Translations under genes and position numbers: made by a program
Shown: piece after piece, positions 23,625 through 36,700 of the stretch
Position numbering within the stretch: the first letter of the stretch is position 1
How the letters are laid out: the number at the start of each line of letters is the position of its first letter
Source: Takakia lepidozioides
Lineage: Eukaryota > Streptophyta > Takakiopsida > Takakiales > Takakiaceae
Direction of reading: 5' to 3'
Assembly: GCA_030704615.1 (NCBI GenBank)
Contig: CM060731.1
Coordinates: 30,998,001-31,062,000 of the forward strand
DNA: 64,000 nucleotides
The notes under the pieces: generated by a model
Database searches by the model: none
What the model was told of the DNA's origin: nothing
Seen by the model: the letters and a program-made list of their open reading frames with translations, nothing else

Positions 23625-24405
23625 CAGTGTTGGGCGGTTACCCGCTGGTTCAGGTTAACCGGAACCGGGCCCATTCTAGAGAACCTGACCCGGAACCGGA
23701 ACCTGCCAATGGGGATCGGTGCAGACCCGAACCGGCGGTTCCTGCTGGGTGTGAGAACCGGAGAACCGGGGCATATAGGGATAAAAACAGGTTCCTTCTT
23801 GAACCCACTAAGAGAGCTGGTGGGCCAGGGCAAAACTTCTTTAATGCTCTCAAGCTCATGAGATCCTGGGTTCAATGCTTGAAGGCCATGAGATTCTATG
23901 TTCAATGCTTCAGCGCCATGACCTTGGGTTCAATCTCCGGCTCCAAGATATCCTGGCTAAGTTCATTAATAAAATGTTTGAAGATGCCAATACTTGCCAC
24001 GTAGCTGAATAGTACTTTCAACCCATAAAATTTTACCCATTTTCTTCTACCAGTCTATTTAGAGTATTTTTGTTTGTTTTTCTGTGTTAGTGAAAAGTAA
24101 CAAAATCGTTGGATTTTAGTTCAAATATGTGAATACACTACTATTTAATCTACCGGACTGATAAAATATTTTAAAATCTAATTAAATTAAACAAATATAT
24201 TTTTAAAATAGAACCGGAACCGATGGTTTTAATCAGCAACTAACCGGTAACCGGAACCGCCCCCATGTTTAAAAGTTGGATCCGGAACCGGACCGGAACT
24301 GGCTCAATAAATAAAAACCGGAACCGGATCCGGAACCGTCTCTTGAAATAATTGTGGAACCGGAACCGAAGGTTCCTTCACAAATGCAAGAACCGCCCAA
24401 CACTG
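23625..24405. mobile_element. Non-autonomous hAT-like transposon
   Basis: The element starts CAGTGTTGGGCGGTT and ends AACCGCCCAACACTG, which are terminal inverted repeats of the hAT type. It is flanked by 8-bp target duplications, GTCAATAC (23617-23624) and GTCAGTAC (24406-24413), that match at 7 of 8 bases. The subterminal regions at both ends are packed with GGAACCGGAACC-like repeats, typical transposase-binding clusters. At 781 bp there is no room for a transposase. It lies about 330 bp upstream of the NUP214 start codon. Confidence 0.88.
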
Positions 24406-24479
24406 GTCAGTACGTTCATGTTGTTCAAAAGTGTCGGATTGTTTTTGAATTTCCAGTTTTGAGTCTTTCCCAAAACCCT

Positions 24480-24491
24480 GAAACCCTAAAA
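24480..24491 (+). promoter_or_regulatory. Telo-box upstream of NUP214
   Basis: GAAACCCTAAAA lies about 240 bases before the NUP214 start codon. Telo-boxes are common in promoters of plant housekeeping genes. The cyclin L promoter carries the same motif. Confidence 0.45.
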
Positions 24492-24732
24492 CGCCTTCGC
24501 AGGAGGAAGCCTTTCTCTTGATTGTAAGACATACACAAAGCTGTAAATGTTGATGGGAAAAGTTCTGCTGGAAATAACTCTCTGGATATGTGTGCCGGCC
24601 AGCATATGTACAGTGACGGCCTCGGAAATCCAGGCTCGTTTTGGATTTCTCGGAGTGTTGTAATCTGCTCTCCCTATCTCTCTCTCGCTGTAATTTTCGA
24701 CGCACAATGTTGTGAGCCTCCGAGGTACAGTA

Positions 24733-27700
24733 ATGGATTTGAGGGAGGCAAATACAGTAACTAGGGATCTCCTTTTTCGGAAGATTGGCGTGGATATTCC
24801 CCTGAATGGAGGATCGCAAGCGTTTTCGGAACAAACTCCAGCGCGGGCTCTTGCTGTCTCGAACCAGTTCGGAATTGCCTTCTTTGCGAATTCTACAGGT
24901 GAGTGGAGATTTCACAGATGTTGCAACCAACACGTGAGCTTCAGTGAGTTGGGATGGTAATTCTGATATAATCGTAACGTCGGTGTCACCTGCCGTTCCA
25001 TTGCCAATCGCATGGTCGAGTCCAGCTAGGATCCCTAGCTATGCTACCAAGGCAGATTGTTTTGCAAATGGATGATTGGTGGGAGACGATGGAGTTTGTA
25101 CTGAGACACTTCGTAAGGCTGTGTCACGTGAAAAGCACATCTTACCTTTCTCCCCCGTTTGGCTCAGTTTGAGGGTCCAGGAAAGCTGTGAACCTCCTTG
25201 GTTCTAAAATTTGGGGGAATACTCGTAACAAGAACAAACTATGGTACGTAGTGCTTTTTTGGAAGAAAATGTGGAAAGCTATACATAACCTCACCTACAG
25301 AGATGGGTCCCAATTCTAAGGCGGGAAAAGCATACCTTACCTTTCTCCTCCCTTTGGCTCAGTTTGAGGGTCTAGACAATGCAGGAAAGCTGTGAATCTC
25401 CTTGGTTCGAAGTTTTGGGGGAATACTCTCTTTTGGAAGAAAATCTAGAAAGCCATACGAACTCACCACAAAATTGCGTCCAATTCTTAGTCGCGCCACC
25501 ACAACAAGGATAGACCTAATTGTAGTCCTCCCCCTTGTTACCCGCTCATGCAAACTGAGTGAAGGTGGCCAAAAGGCTGTGGCACACTCTCTATCTCCCT
25601 CCCTCATCACACACACATGCATACAAAGCAAATGTGTAAAGAGTACCTTTCTATGCCCTGGGCTGCAACCTCCCCTTTGCTGTAATGAGGTCCACTCTCT
25701 GACTGCATGTTTGTCACTGCCTTATCCTAAGCTTCTATCAAAAGCTGCACATTAGTCGGGCCTTTGAAATAATTGGATAGATCCGACTCTGGGTAGAGTC
25801 CAGCCGCAAGGATTGAGACATATTGCTAAGTTTGGTAGGGGGAAGAGAGTCGAGGAGGATGCAAGTAAAACTATCGTCCCTTGGTCACACTGTAAGTGGC
25901 CATTATAAGTGTATCTTCTAGATGTAGGAGTTCCCTTGAGAAATGGTGGTATGTGCTGGCTCTTGGAATCACTAATTTCTGGGTATGTGTGAGCAGGGTT
26001 TTCAGTCACAAAAACCTCAACTTTAGTGCAACTGGCCCAGCACTTGAAGGATGGCGCAGATGACAAAACGGCACAGGATGACTGTTACCTGAGTTTATCA
26101 GTCCCAGACATCCATTTGCTATCTCTTTCAAGAGACGAGCTGACACTGGCAGTGTGTACGGGGGAACATTCCATAGAGCTTTATGATGTGCCAACTCTAA
26201 TCCATAAGGTGACTTTTCCCTCTTCCTCACTGTCAAAGCCTTAACACTTGATATGAAATCTTCAAGCCTTTGGACTTTTGGGGCAGAGATATTAGTTTCT
26301 TTTTGTGGTCCAACTGCTATGCATTGTGGCTAGAGTTCTTTCTGCGTTAATGCAGGCACCAAATGGTAGTGTGCTCAACACAAACGGTTTTCAGGCACCA
26401 GAGGACTTACCTGAACCACATGAGTTTGTGAGGTACTTTTGCCTTGGCCTTACGTGTGCGACAATACCTGTCACATGATGCAGTTGGACAAGAACCCATT
26501 CGAAACAACAAATGTCCCAGGAGGCTTTGCCAAGGATCTGGGTTGGAGTCCTGCCGACAATGGCATTTACCTGTTTCTATCCAGTCAAGGCCAGCTCTTC
26601 CGTGGGCAGATTGGGGCAAACCAGAAGTGTTTGGTGGAGAGAGGCGTAGTGGCAGGTAACTTGCTCTCCCTTTCCCCAAGCCATTTCCTCCCTTCTCCTC
26701 TTATACACTGCTTCTGTAAGTAGCTGTCAGGTAGTCAACGAAGTGAGCATGCATTTTCCAACTTGACAAATTCTACACTCTAGTCACTGATTTTGTCGAG
26801 TTATGAATGAGATGGAGTCATATTCAGATTGCTTCAGTTCTGTCTGGACAAAGAGATCGAGTCTGTGCCATCCTCTTTTATGTAGGTTTCCGCACTCCCT
26901 TCCAAGAGAGCATCGAAACCCAACAACATTGCATGTGCTTGTGTGTTTGTTATGAATGATGCATATTATGTGTTTGTTGTCAGCTTCCTGGAGTCCAGAT
27001 GGAAAGCATGTTGCATATGCAACAGAGGGCAGATCATTGCACATTGCTACATCAAATTTTGAAAGCTCATTTGTACTCGAGCTCCCAGCCCAGCTTAGTG
27101 AGGACGACAACAACCTGCAGTTGCATGGTAGGTCACTTGGTGGTTTAGCAGGGAAGATCTCTACTTTCAGGCTCGTTAATTTTGCACAAGTGTATGCAAA
27201 TGTAGGGATCATCTTTCTTCCCCAAGTCATTTATTTTAATAAAATTTCTAGAAGTTTTGTAGTCTTTAGAGTGTCCCTTTCTCGATAAGCACTTCAAACC
27301 TTCTGCACATCAACCAGAACATAGGGGTAGATAATCTACCAAACAGGAATGCAGCTGGGTGGCCATATGTTTGTGATCATTAGTCAACTGCTGGAGGTTC
27401 CAACGGGTGGCACTGTGTTATGGGAAATAGCCACACGTTATGTGTCCTGAGGTCAAATGTACCCATGTCCTATGCTGCAGACTGCATGATGTTCTAAGGG
27501 GAGGATTGGGTACAACATGCCAGCTGGCACTGTCTGTGGGTTTTTAAAAAGTGCACCTCTTACTGTACGTGGGTCAAGGAGGCACTGATGTACATGAGAG
27601 TCCATCATTGTCATTCTGCTTCTTTCTCCTTAGGTGTGGACTAACTTACCGAAAATCTATGGCTGCTGTCTTGTTTGACAGTGGAGAGCATACGCTGGGT

Positions 27701-30700
27701 GCGCCCCGATAGCTTGCTGGTTTCTTACATACGAAGCAATAAGGATGGGGAGGAGGATGACTGCCCCCTCTTCCTTCTCACTTCTAGGAATGGAGACCTT
27801 GCAAAGGCAAACTTGAATCCTTCATTTTTTGGGGGTCTATGCATGACACGTTTGTGGTTATTTTTATTGCAATGAGTGTTTAATCAGGGCCCCCACATTA
27901 TGTAGTTCTCTCTTTGTTCCTCTCTCTCTCTTGTGTACCCAGCTACATGTGATTTATGCTATCAGAAGGGAAAAGTCTGACATTAGTTTTGATTTTATGG
28001 TAAAGAAGGGAAGAATCAGCTTCTTTTCCGTCCTCACCTTGTGAAGGTGCTCCTCTTTTGCAATGCAAATTGTCTGGCCACCAGTCCATGGCAATCAATG
28101 ACTGATCAGACATCTCGTGTCTGATAAACATTGGCATACATTGTGCTTCTAGACATTCATTGTGTTTGGGAGAGGAATCTGTAAAGCTGTTTGCTGTCTT
28201 TTGTTGGTCGTGCAGGAAGGTGGAGGTACAGAAGGGGTGGTTTTTTGTCACCTTTTTCCATCCACTGACCCATCTGTCAGTCCAACTGGAATTGGGCCTT
28301 TCATGCTGGCCGAATACCTAGAGTCCTGGTATGGTAGACATGTGCTACCTGGGTTTTTTCATAGGGCTTGGAGTATGGTGTGTATTTAGAGATAATCAAG
28401 AAGTTAGGAAAATTGGTTATTAGATTCAACTAGAATCTGTAATTTGGATAAGTGTCTTGTGAATTGAGTCACCAACTTTGAAAACTGTAGTAATAAAAAA
28501 TCCTCCCAACGACATGAAGAACACAGTGAATACAAATATAATTTCTTGCAGAGAGCTCACATTGAAGTTGTTCAGCACAAGAGGCACAGTAGGTGATTGA
28601 GAACCAATGCTGTAGAATTAATTATCATTGGAACATATGGTTTGATATAAACAACACAAGGGAACTTCCAGCCATCTACCAAAGGCCCGAACCGGTTATG
28701 GGACGAGTGAGAGAGAAAAGCTCAAACCAAGGCCTGGCAACCTGTCTGCGGATATCAGGAAGAGCTTCTGCTGAGAGCCCTCGCATGTTATTTTGCATCA
28801 TTGATGCCGCTTCAACACTATGTTAAGCTACATCTTTCATGATAACCACAGTGCTGTGATGGTCTGGTTTTGCGACCACTGGACAATCTTTGCTTGCTTT
28901 GTAGTGGGTGCAAGCAGTCCTCGATTATTTTGTCTGCTGGTGGGCATCTCATTTCTCAGGAAGATGGTGGTGGCTGCAAATAGGCGCAGTGTAGACGACC
29001 ATATTGTCACTGTGGGTTGGCTTTCTGAAGAAGGTCCATTGCAGGCCTACAACATAGAGCTTAGCAACGATGCCTGGGTGCCACGAATCGAACTTCAAGG
29101 TTCCTTCAAAACGCTGTGTGGCTCAAATCTCTGCGGGGTTATCAATGTTTAGATCTTGAATCGGCTGAAGGGAGCCCATCTATGCTTTGGATGGATGGTT
29201 CCAATTACAAAACAGAGGAGGGAACGAATTCATTTCTGCTCATTTTGACAATGTTAATTTGCAGGCTGGGAATAAAGGCATGATGTTCACGTGTGATGGC
29301 TGGTCAAGGTTGTTCGTTTTTGTAATTAGAGTACTGGTGTTGTTATTCCAATACCGGAGATTTCTGGTTACATCTGTGCATGAATGGATGGGTACCCTTT
29401 GGCATTTGTATAATTCAGTCGGACTTGGGTGGGAAGTAGATTGTGTTGATTTAAAGAATTATCAGAATGGAAATGTTGATGAAATGGGGGACCGAGTAAG
29501 CAGAGAGGATGGTGTTGGCTATGGCAGAGAATGGGGACGACAATGTCTTACTGGGGCTAGCCTTGGACCGCACAACTGTTGACCTGCAGCTAGCTGACCC
29601 CCGAGATGACAGTGGGGACACAAAGCTGCCACCATGCCCCATCTTGGTCTGCCTATCTTTTGGAGGGAAGCTAAGCCTCTTCTCAATTGCTAGGTTTGTT
29701 GCCCTGCAACACTTATTGCTGTTGAGAGGGGCCAACGTCTCCTCAAGGGTCTTTTATTACGATGTGGTTTTTGCTTACTTGAGAATGGTAGATTGAGCTT
29801 TCAAACAGTTTCCAGTTTCTTGAGGGAGGGAGGGGGCCCGGGGGGGAGGGAAGAAGAATGTACTCGTTAGATTTGTCTTGTTGTGTGTTAATGGACCCTG
29901 CTCTGAAGTGAACAGTGGAAGAAAGGGGGAAGTGGGGATACAGGAAACAGTAGACAGTAGACAGAAGGGTTCTAACATGGCTGAGGGCTTGCTTGTTAGT
30001 AGGACTAACTTTGATTGATTAAAATGGTTTGGACCTTCCCAATTTTCTCTTAAAAGCTTTCTAGATCACATTATTTGTTCCCCAGTCTCCTTTATGAAGA
30101 AGTTTGGGGTTAAAAGTTGTAGTCGTACTTGCAGGCTTGACAAGATTGACAAGGTCCAGGAACTGGTGTCCCCTCCTTCAGCAATCCCTGAAAGCCAACG
30201 TGGAAGGCCTGTGTCTCCAGGCACTATTGAGGTTGGTATCACCTCGGCTCACTCACAGCCTGCTAGCAAGGTGCCCCCCGACATGCTACAGACGAACAAT
30301 AGACTTTCTGAGGCAGCTATTAAGGTTGTGACCACTCCCACCCAAACACAACAAGCTAGCAAGGTGGCCCCCGATATCAACACACAGTCTCTAGCAAGTA
30401 TTGAGATGACTGCTACACCTACCCAATCAGAACTTGCTGGCAAGGTGCCCCCTGACATATTGCAGAGCGAAGTACCCTCTATTGTGGTTGCTGCTACGCC
30501 TGCCAAATCGCCCCAGGCTAGCAAGGTGCCGCCTGACATGCTACAGACCAGCAACAAACCAGCTGAGGAGCCAGTGGAAGAGGATACATCTTTTTCTTCG
30601 GCGAGTGAGTCAGATAGAGGGGAGGACGATCAGACGGATGAAGAGGAAGTTCCATCGCATTTTGCTGGTGCTGTCATTTTCTCGTGCAATGTGTTTGTCT

Positions 30701-33700
30701 CCCTTCATTGGACCTGCATGCACCCTTCAAGTGCAAATTCATGAGTAGATTGACCTTTGTTGTCAATGGCAATGGAATGTGCAGAGAAATAATCACTAGA
30801 GCTTCTACTCACATGAGAAAGGTTTGATGCTGCTGCAGATAAACCAGGGAAATTGATGAGAGCAGAGAGCAATAGCTCGTCAGACCAGGAAAGTGAGAGT
30901 GCTTCACCAAATGATATACCCCCTCCTTCCAGTCGTCTACAAATCCACCCTGCTCCAGCCTTGAGCATTGTAGCATCCAGTAAACCTGCGAGTGTGGCTC
31001 CTCTCCGTGCAATCAAGAGTGCTCCAGCTGGAGTCGGTCAGATTCAATCAATGGGACCAGCATTCGAACAACCCACGCTCGTTGCCAAACCAGTAAGCGG
31101 GTCCATAAGCCAGGTGCAGCTACCTGCAGGCCAGAGGTCCTCTATTCTCTCAAACACTGGTCAAAGACAAGCACTGATGCATAGCACAGGCCTTTCTGGG
31201 CAAGCAAGCAATGACAAAGGCAGTGGAGCCCGTACATCCACATCATCTGCCTTTTCTCAACCACCACCTGTGCAAGTAGAACGCAGTATTCAGACAGGGT
31301 CTGGCCTCACCAAGACTTCAGAAACATTGGAAAGAGTAGCAACAACCACTGCTGCTATGTCACGGCCATCTGGTTTTTCAGACATGGAAGCAGCCTTTAT
31401 TCTAGAGCTGCAGGAGGCAAGGCTTGTCTCTCTCTTGCTCTCACACATGCGCACTGCACTTTCATAGATGCTGTGTGCCTGGCTGTCATGTGTGTGGATA
31501 ATAGGTGGCAATGGCAGCCATGTTGGAATAGACTTTGTGTTTCCTACCATTATGTCTATACCAGCCCGTATATCAGACGCTAAATTCCCTGAAATGGTGT
31601 TGACTATGCATCCTGCCAAGGCAATTTTGGGACTTTGATGTCTCTCATTAATTTCTCTCTCTCGAAGTAGTTCCTGATTTAGTCTACCATCTCCCATTCT
31701 GGCCCTCTGTGGACATTAAAAGTTTGTTTTATTGTTTGATTTTGCTCTTAGAACCCAAAGTGTGTGGCAGCTTCCCTGCATGAGGCACTTCATCTTTGAC
31801 GAACCTGGGTGTATGTTGATGTGGGTTTTTGTTGTTTCACTTTGGCTCATGGGCCTCAGGGGTCTCTTCTGTCTTGCTTGTCTTGCACGATCCTCAGTCT
31901 ACCTTACAAGGGGATTGTTGCCTTTGACAAATTTTAGTGTATTAGATGTGGACTATTGACCAGATATGTTGTAGTTTATGCTTGCAAGGAACTGTCAGTT
32001 TGTATATCACTTTCTCTCCTTCTATAGCCCTCTGGATGGTGGTGGGTGGACACCCATGGTAGGATCCGTGTTGTGAAGAGCCATGATCATGGCATCGTCA
32101 CTTTCCCCTTTGCACTTGTTCTTTTTGTTTTGCATGTTCTAATGCAGGTTACACACTCTCCAGGTAAAAAGGATGGGAGATGAAGTGGACAAACTGATGG
32201 CTTACATTGAGGGTAGGAGTGAGAAGGTCAGGGACAACGAAGGCTTCACCTTTACAGAGCAGTCTCTAGAAGAGCTGGAGCTTGGCGTATGCAGTCTTGG
32301 CGACAGTTGCAGGAGAATCAGGGTAATGTTCTTTTTCCTCTATTTTGTTTGACCCAGAAGTTTTTATCTATGCTGGAAGGTGGAGCTGCATTTATTTGCC
32401 CACTTGGACCATGGGCTGGGGAAAATAAGGGGATGTAGGGATAAAATGCTCAAATTGTCCTTGATGCATTTGAGCATAAGTCCTTTTAAACAGCTCCCAC
32501 AGGTCCACTGGAGAGAGAAAGCACAACTGTGTTGACAACAGATACAAGTTTAGACAGGCTTACTTTTATGCAATGGTTTGTCTGGGATTGTCTTAACATG
32601 TGCATCTCTTACCACAGGAGGGGCTTGAGGAAGAGAGGCAGGGTATCGAAAGTCTGCAAGATGAGAGTGTGAGAGGTATGCCTCACCAACAGGCTTCAAA
32701 CTCTAGTGTAATGGACTCTATTGGAAACTATGAAACTTGTTGTTGGTGCAGTAACTGACTGAGCCATAAGGGGTACTTCTACCCGAGGCTTGCAACTATT
32801 GACCTTTCAAATATAAGCTCATGGATAGGTGGGTATGTTACTGCCACCCTCAGCCTATGGCATCCCATTGAATGGCCACAAACATGGATGGGCCAGAGTG
32901 GCAAGTGTATACAGTTCGGTATGCACACCCACTGCTTGTCCTAATGCCCTGAATTTCAGACGAAAGGCATGTCCATGGAGTTCATGGTGATCCCCAGGTG
33001 GGCTGATTCAGTCTTTCCAAGTTGTATTCAACCCCTCTCTGCCTGAGCTCCAAAAGCGGATCATGGGTCAGCTTACTACCGCAGTTAACTTATAGGGGGT
33101 TTCATGGACACATGTCCTGAATACTGTTTGGTCAAATTTTGCTAGAAATATGATGGATGCCATTGGCTGGCCATAGGCAAAATCTGGAAAATCCCAAAAA
33201 ACTTGAAGTTTTAGGCTCATTGACTCCAAAAATTTCTGCAAGAGCCAAAGATGCTATGGATCGAATGTGATTACCAAAATGATGGTGGGTAAAGTTTTCC
33301 CCCAGAAAAGGCAGATAATAAGGGGGTGTTGACCCCCCACGAATGCATACAAATAAGCCATACTATGACAAAAGCAAATATCCTGCTAATTGGCAGGCAA
33401 AGAGGGCTATGTTCAAACTCACCAAAAGAAGATAGAATTCAGTTCAAGAAAACCAAATCTGCTATGGAAATATGATCCTTTCACCTTTGGAGAATGGCGC
33501 CTTCAACTTTTTGTCCCTACATGGAACAGCTTTGATTTCTAGATGGATTTGGCCAAATCTTTTTGACAGGTAGATATGGTAGGTACTTACTAGACATCTG
33601 CTATCACCTCTTCTGGGGCCAAAGAAATTGAATTATAATATCTCTGATCGGATGAAGGTAAGAAAATTACCTAAATTTTGGAAGAACAGGTTCAGCCAGT

Positions 33701-36700
33701 TACGGTTTAAAGTTGCCTGTGATAGTAGCTTAGCAATACATTCTGAATTTAAGAGAAGTTTTAGAATGTCCATTTTTCCCAGTCACTGGTGTTTAGAAAT
33801 GAAGACATGGTCTTCAGTCTCTTTTCCAGAAGTCACAAACATGGTTATCAACTTTTGATCTGGTCACCCACAGAATTTGTAGTCTTAGGGTATTTCAGTT
33901 TGGTAGGTGTCTGAGGTAGTGGCAATCGCTATGGTTGGATTCTTGCCTGCCAATTTTTCATGGGCTAAGAGCTGTTAGTACTGGGTCAGAAACAGTTTCA
34001 TCGTAACTGCTGTCAATACAGTGAATGCATGGCGAATCTATGCACAGAGCTTGGCTAAGCAAGCTGCAGACAACCGACACCGACAGCTATGGAGTCAGCA
34101 AAAACTGCCCCCAGATCTGGATGCGAAACGAAGACGTGTTTTCATGGCTGAACAGGTATATTAGTGGAGCAAGTATCCAGGCATTCCTGATGCCTCTTCC
34201 TACCCACTTTCAGATGGTATAACACTGAATGGGCTTCAGCGAGCTCCGTCGTTGACTAGTTTGTTTTAGTAAATTATGGAAGCAAATGCTTTTTATTTCT
34301 TAGGTCAGTTCTCCAGTCTTTGTTTGAGGTTTGCAAATCTCATGTACTGATTTGTCGTATCTGACTCCTATTTCTCAAGTGGATTGGGTCCACCTGTGTC
34401 CATCTCTTGTCTCTCTCATGAACCAATGGGTGGATGTTATTGGGTTTGAATCTTTTGTTCCTTCTTTATTTCCTTTTCCTCTTTTCTACTCTTCTAACTG
34501 GTATAGGGTCTATGGCCACAAGACTATGGCAAGGATGCACTTCTGGGTACATTTTCTCCACAGTGCATTGTGTTTTCAGCAGGGGTCAAGTGGGTGGGTT
34601 CCCTTCTGCAATAGGGAGGCATAGGAAAGCTCATGTGTGCCATAATTTGTTCGGGGAAAGCTCAGGTTTTGAAGGAACAGATAGCTGGACTAGAAGAGCA
34701 TGTCCATCATCTGGAGCTTGATTACCGAAGGCGCCTTATTGGGCCCAAAGGGGGGCAGATTAACCATAGCAGTCGTTTGAGCAAGGGGTGAGTAAGGTTA
34801 CTTTCTTCCATTTGGTTTTGTGTTAGGACTACTTGGTGCTTGAGATTCAAATACAGGATATGTCAGTAGTGTCAGGGTCATCGCATGGATGTGCATTGGG
34901 GGGAAGAGGGGGCTGGGTGGTTTATCCTGTTCACTGTTATCGAATCACAAGATGGTACTCACCTATTGAATCACTGCAAGCAGGCAGGGTCAGTCAGTAC
35001 AGAACGTCTACAACACTGTGAATGGGCTTCTGGCCTCAGCTGAATGTCTCTCTCAGCGCATTACCCAGCAAATGGAATCTCTAAACATCTCCACTCAGCC
35101 AGCAACAGCCTCCAAAATCTTAAAATCTGTGGGCTTATCCATTGACAACGTGTCGCTCCCTGTGCGGCCAGCACTGAATGGGGTAGCATCAAGGCCCCAT
35201 GCTCGGCATCAATTGACTTACTCTCCATCAGCTAGGCCTGCCTCACGGACCACCTCACTTGCCACCCCTCCAAGGCGCTCTCTGACAGCAGACCCAGGTA
35301 TTGGAGCACCATCAACAACGAGGCGAAGGAGGGACTCCATCGATGTGGTAACTGCATTCTGATGTTAATGGCATAGAGTTTGTGTTGGTTCCAGTGATAA
35401 TAGATGGAAGGGACAGAACAAGGCAGACATACATTAATTTGGAGTAGTGTCTTGTCCCCCCTGTGCCTGTGGAGAGGGGCGAGGGATGCCATGAGTCCAG
35501 CCACCCATTGGGACCCACACTAGTGCCTGACCACGATGCCTAATCAGCTTCTCCTGCAGTTAGATAGCAATTATAGAGCTCACCCCCACTTGGGGCAGTA
35601 CCCTCACTTGCTAGGGGAGGTGGCTCTGAGTAACGGTTGGCTTTGTCTGGAGTCTTTTTTCTCTCTCTTAGATAGCCATGGATATCTCTTTCTAACTGAA
35701 CAGGTTGAAAGCTTTGTTGAGATTAGTGATTCCCTGGCCATTGTACATTTTGAAAACCAATATACGCTCGCGCACTTGCTAAACACAGTATTATCATCTT
35801 CATTGCAAAGTTTGATTAATCTCGTTGTGGCTGTTGAACATGTCGTAAAGGTGCGGATACAGATGGGAGGCACGTCACCGAAGACAACTATGAAAAGGAT
35901 GCCACATATTGTATTTACACAGCAGTTAGTTCCTCCTAGTGTGACGAGTGTTTCACCAGCCAATCAAGGACGGCTTCGTTCATCTCAGGTGCTGGAATCT
36001 CCCTCCTCCTTTGTTTGCAGCTAGCTTGTGTTCTGGATATGGTAGTCTACTTCCAGCATGTGATTATGCACTTGAAGATGTTCATAATATTTTTGTATTG
36101 GCAGGATTCCTCGGATGAAGGCACAGCCCAGCCACGGCATGTCAAACGGATCCAGTCCATTCAGATGTCATCAACTTCTTCCAGTTCAACACCTTCTGCC
36201 TTCTTGTCGAGCTCTGAGAACAAGGCATTTTTCAGTAGTGGAGGTGCATCCAGCACCAGTATCTCAGCACCACAACGGTCACTCTCACCCTCTGCATGGC
36301 AGGACCAACAGTCGCTAGATGGTCGACCAGAAGCAAAGAGGACAAGTACCTCCGAGTACCAATCCTTTAGTGTCAAGCCATTAATGATGTTCAGTGGTGG
36401 TTTTTATGCTCCTTTCTGAGGGGATGTGGAAAGTCGTTGTCTAAATCAGAATGGCTTAGGTATTGGTGCTCCACACAAGCGCACACCCTGCAAACCTCCC
36501 TGCAAACCACTGACACTTGTTATGGACATCTCTTTCACAATGGATGTTTTCCCTCGAGGGCAAGTGGGAAGGAAGTGGAGCATTTTCAGAGGCAAAAAAC
36601 TCCAGGTTTGCCTGCAGAAGGCTTGATGCATAACTATCGGTTCTGGGTGTTTGAGACGGTCACTAATTGAGATTCAATGTGTAGCTTACAGACGTGGCTG

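Noticed and set aside
36015-36419. Apparently independent open frame in the NUP214 region
   Set aside because: The part from 36105 is an in-phase NUP214 exon with a good acceptor and donor; the rest is intron read-through.
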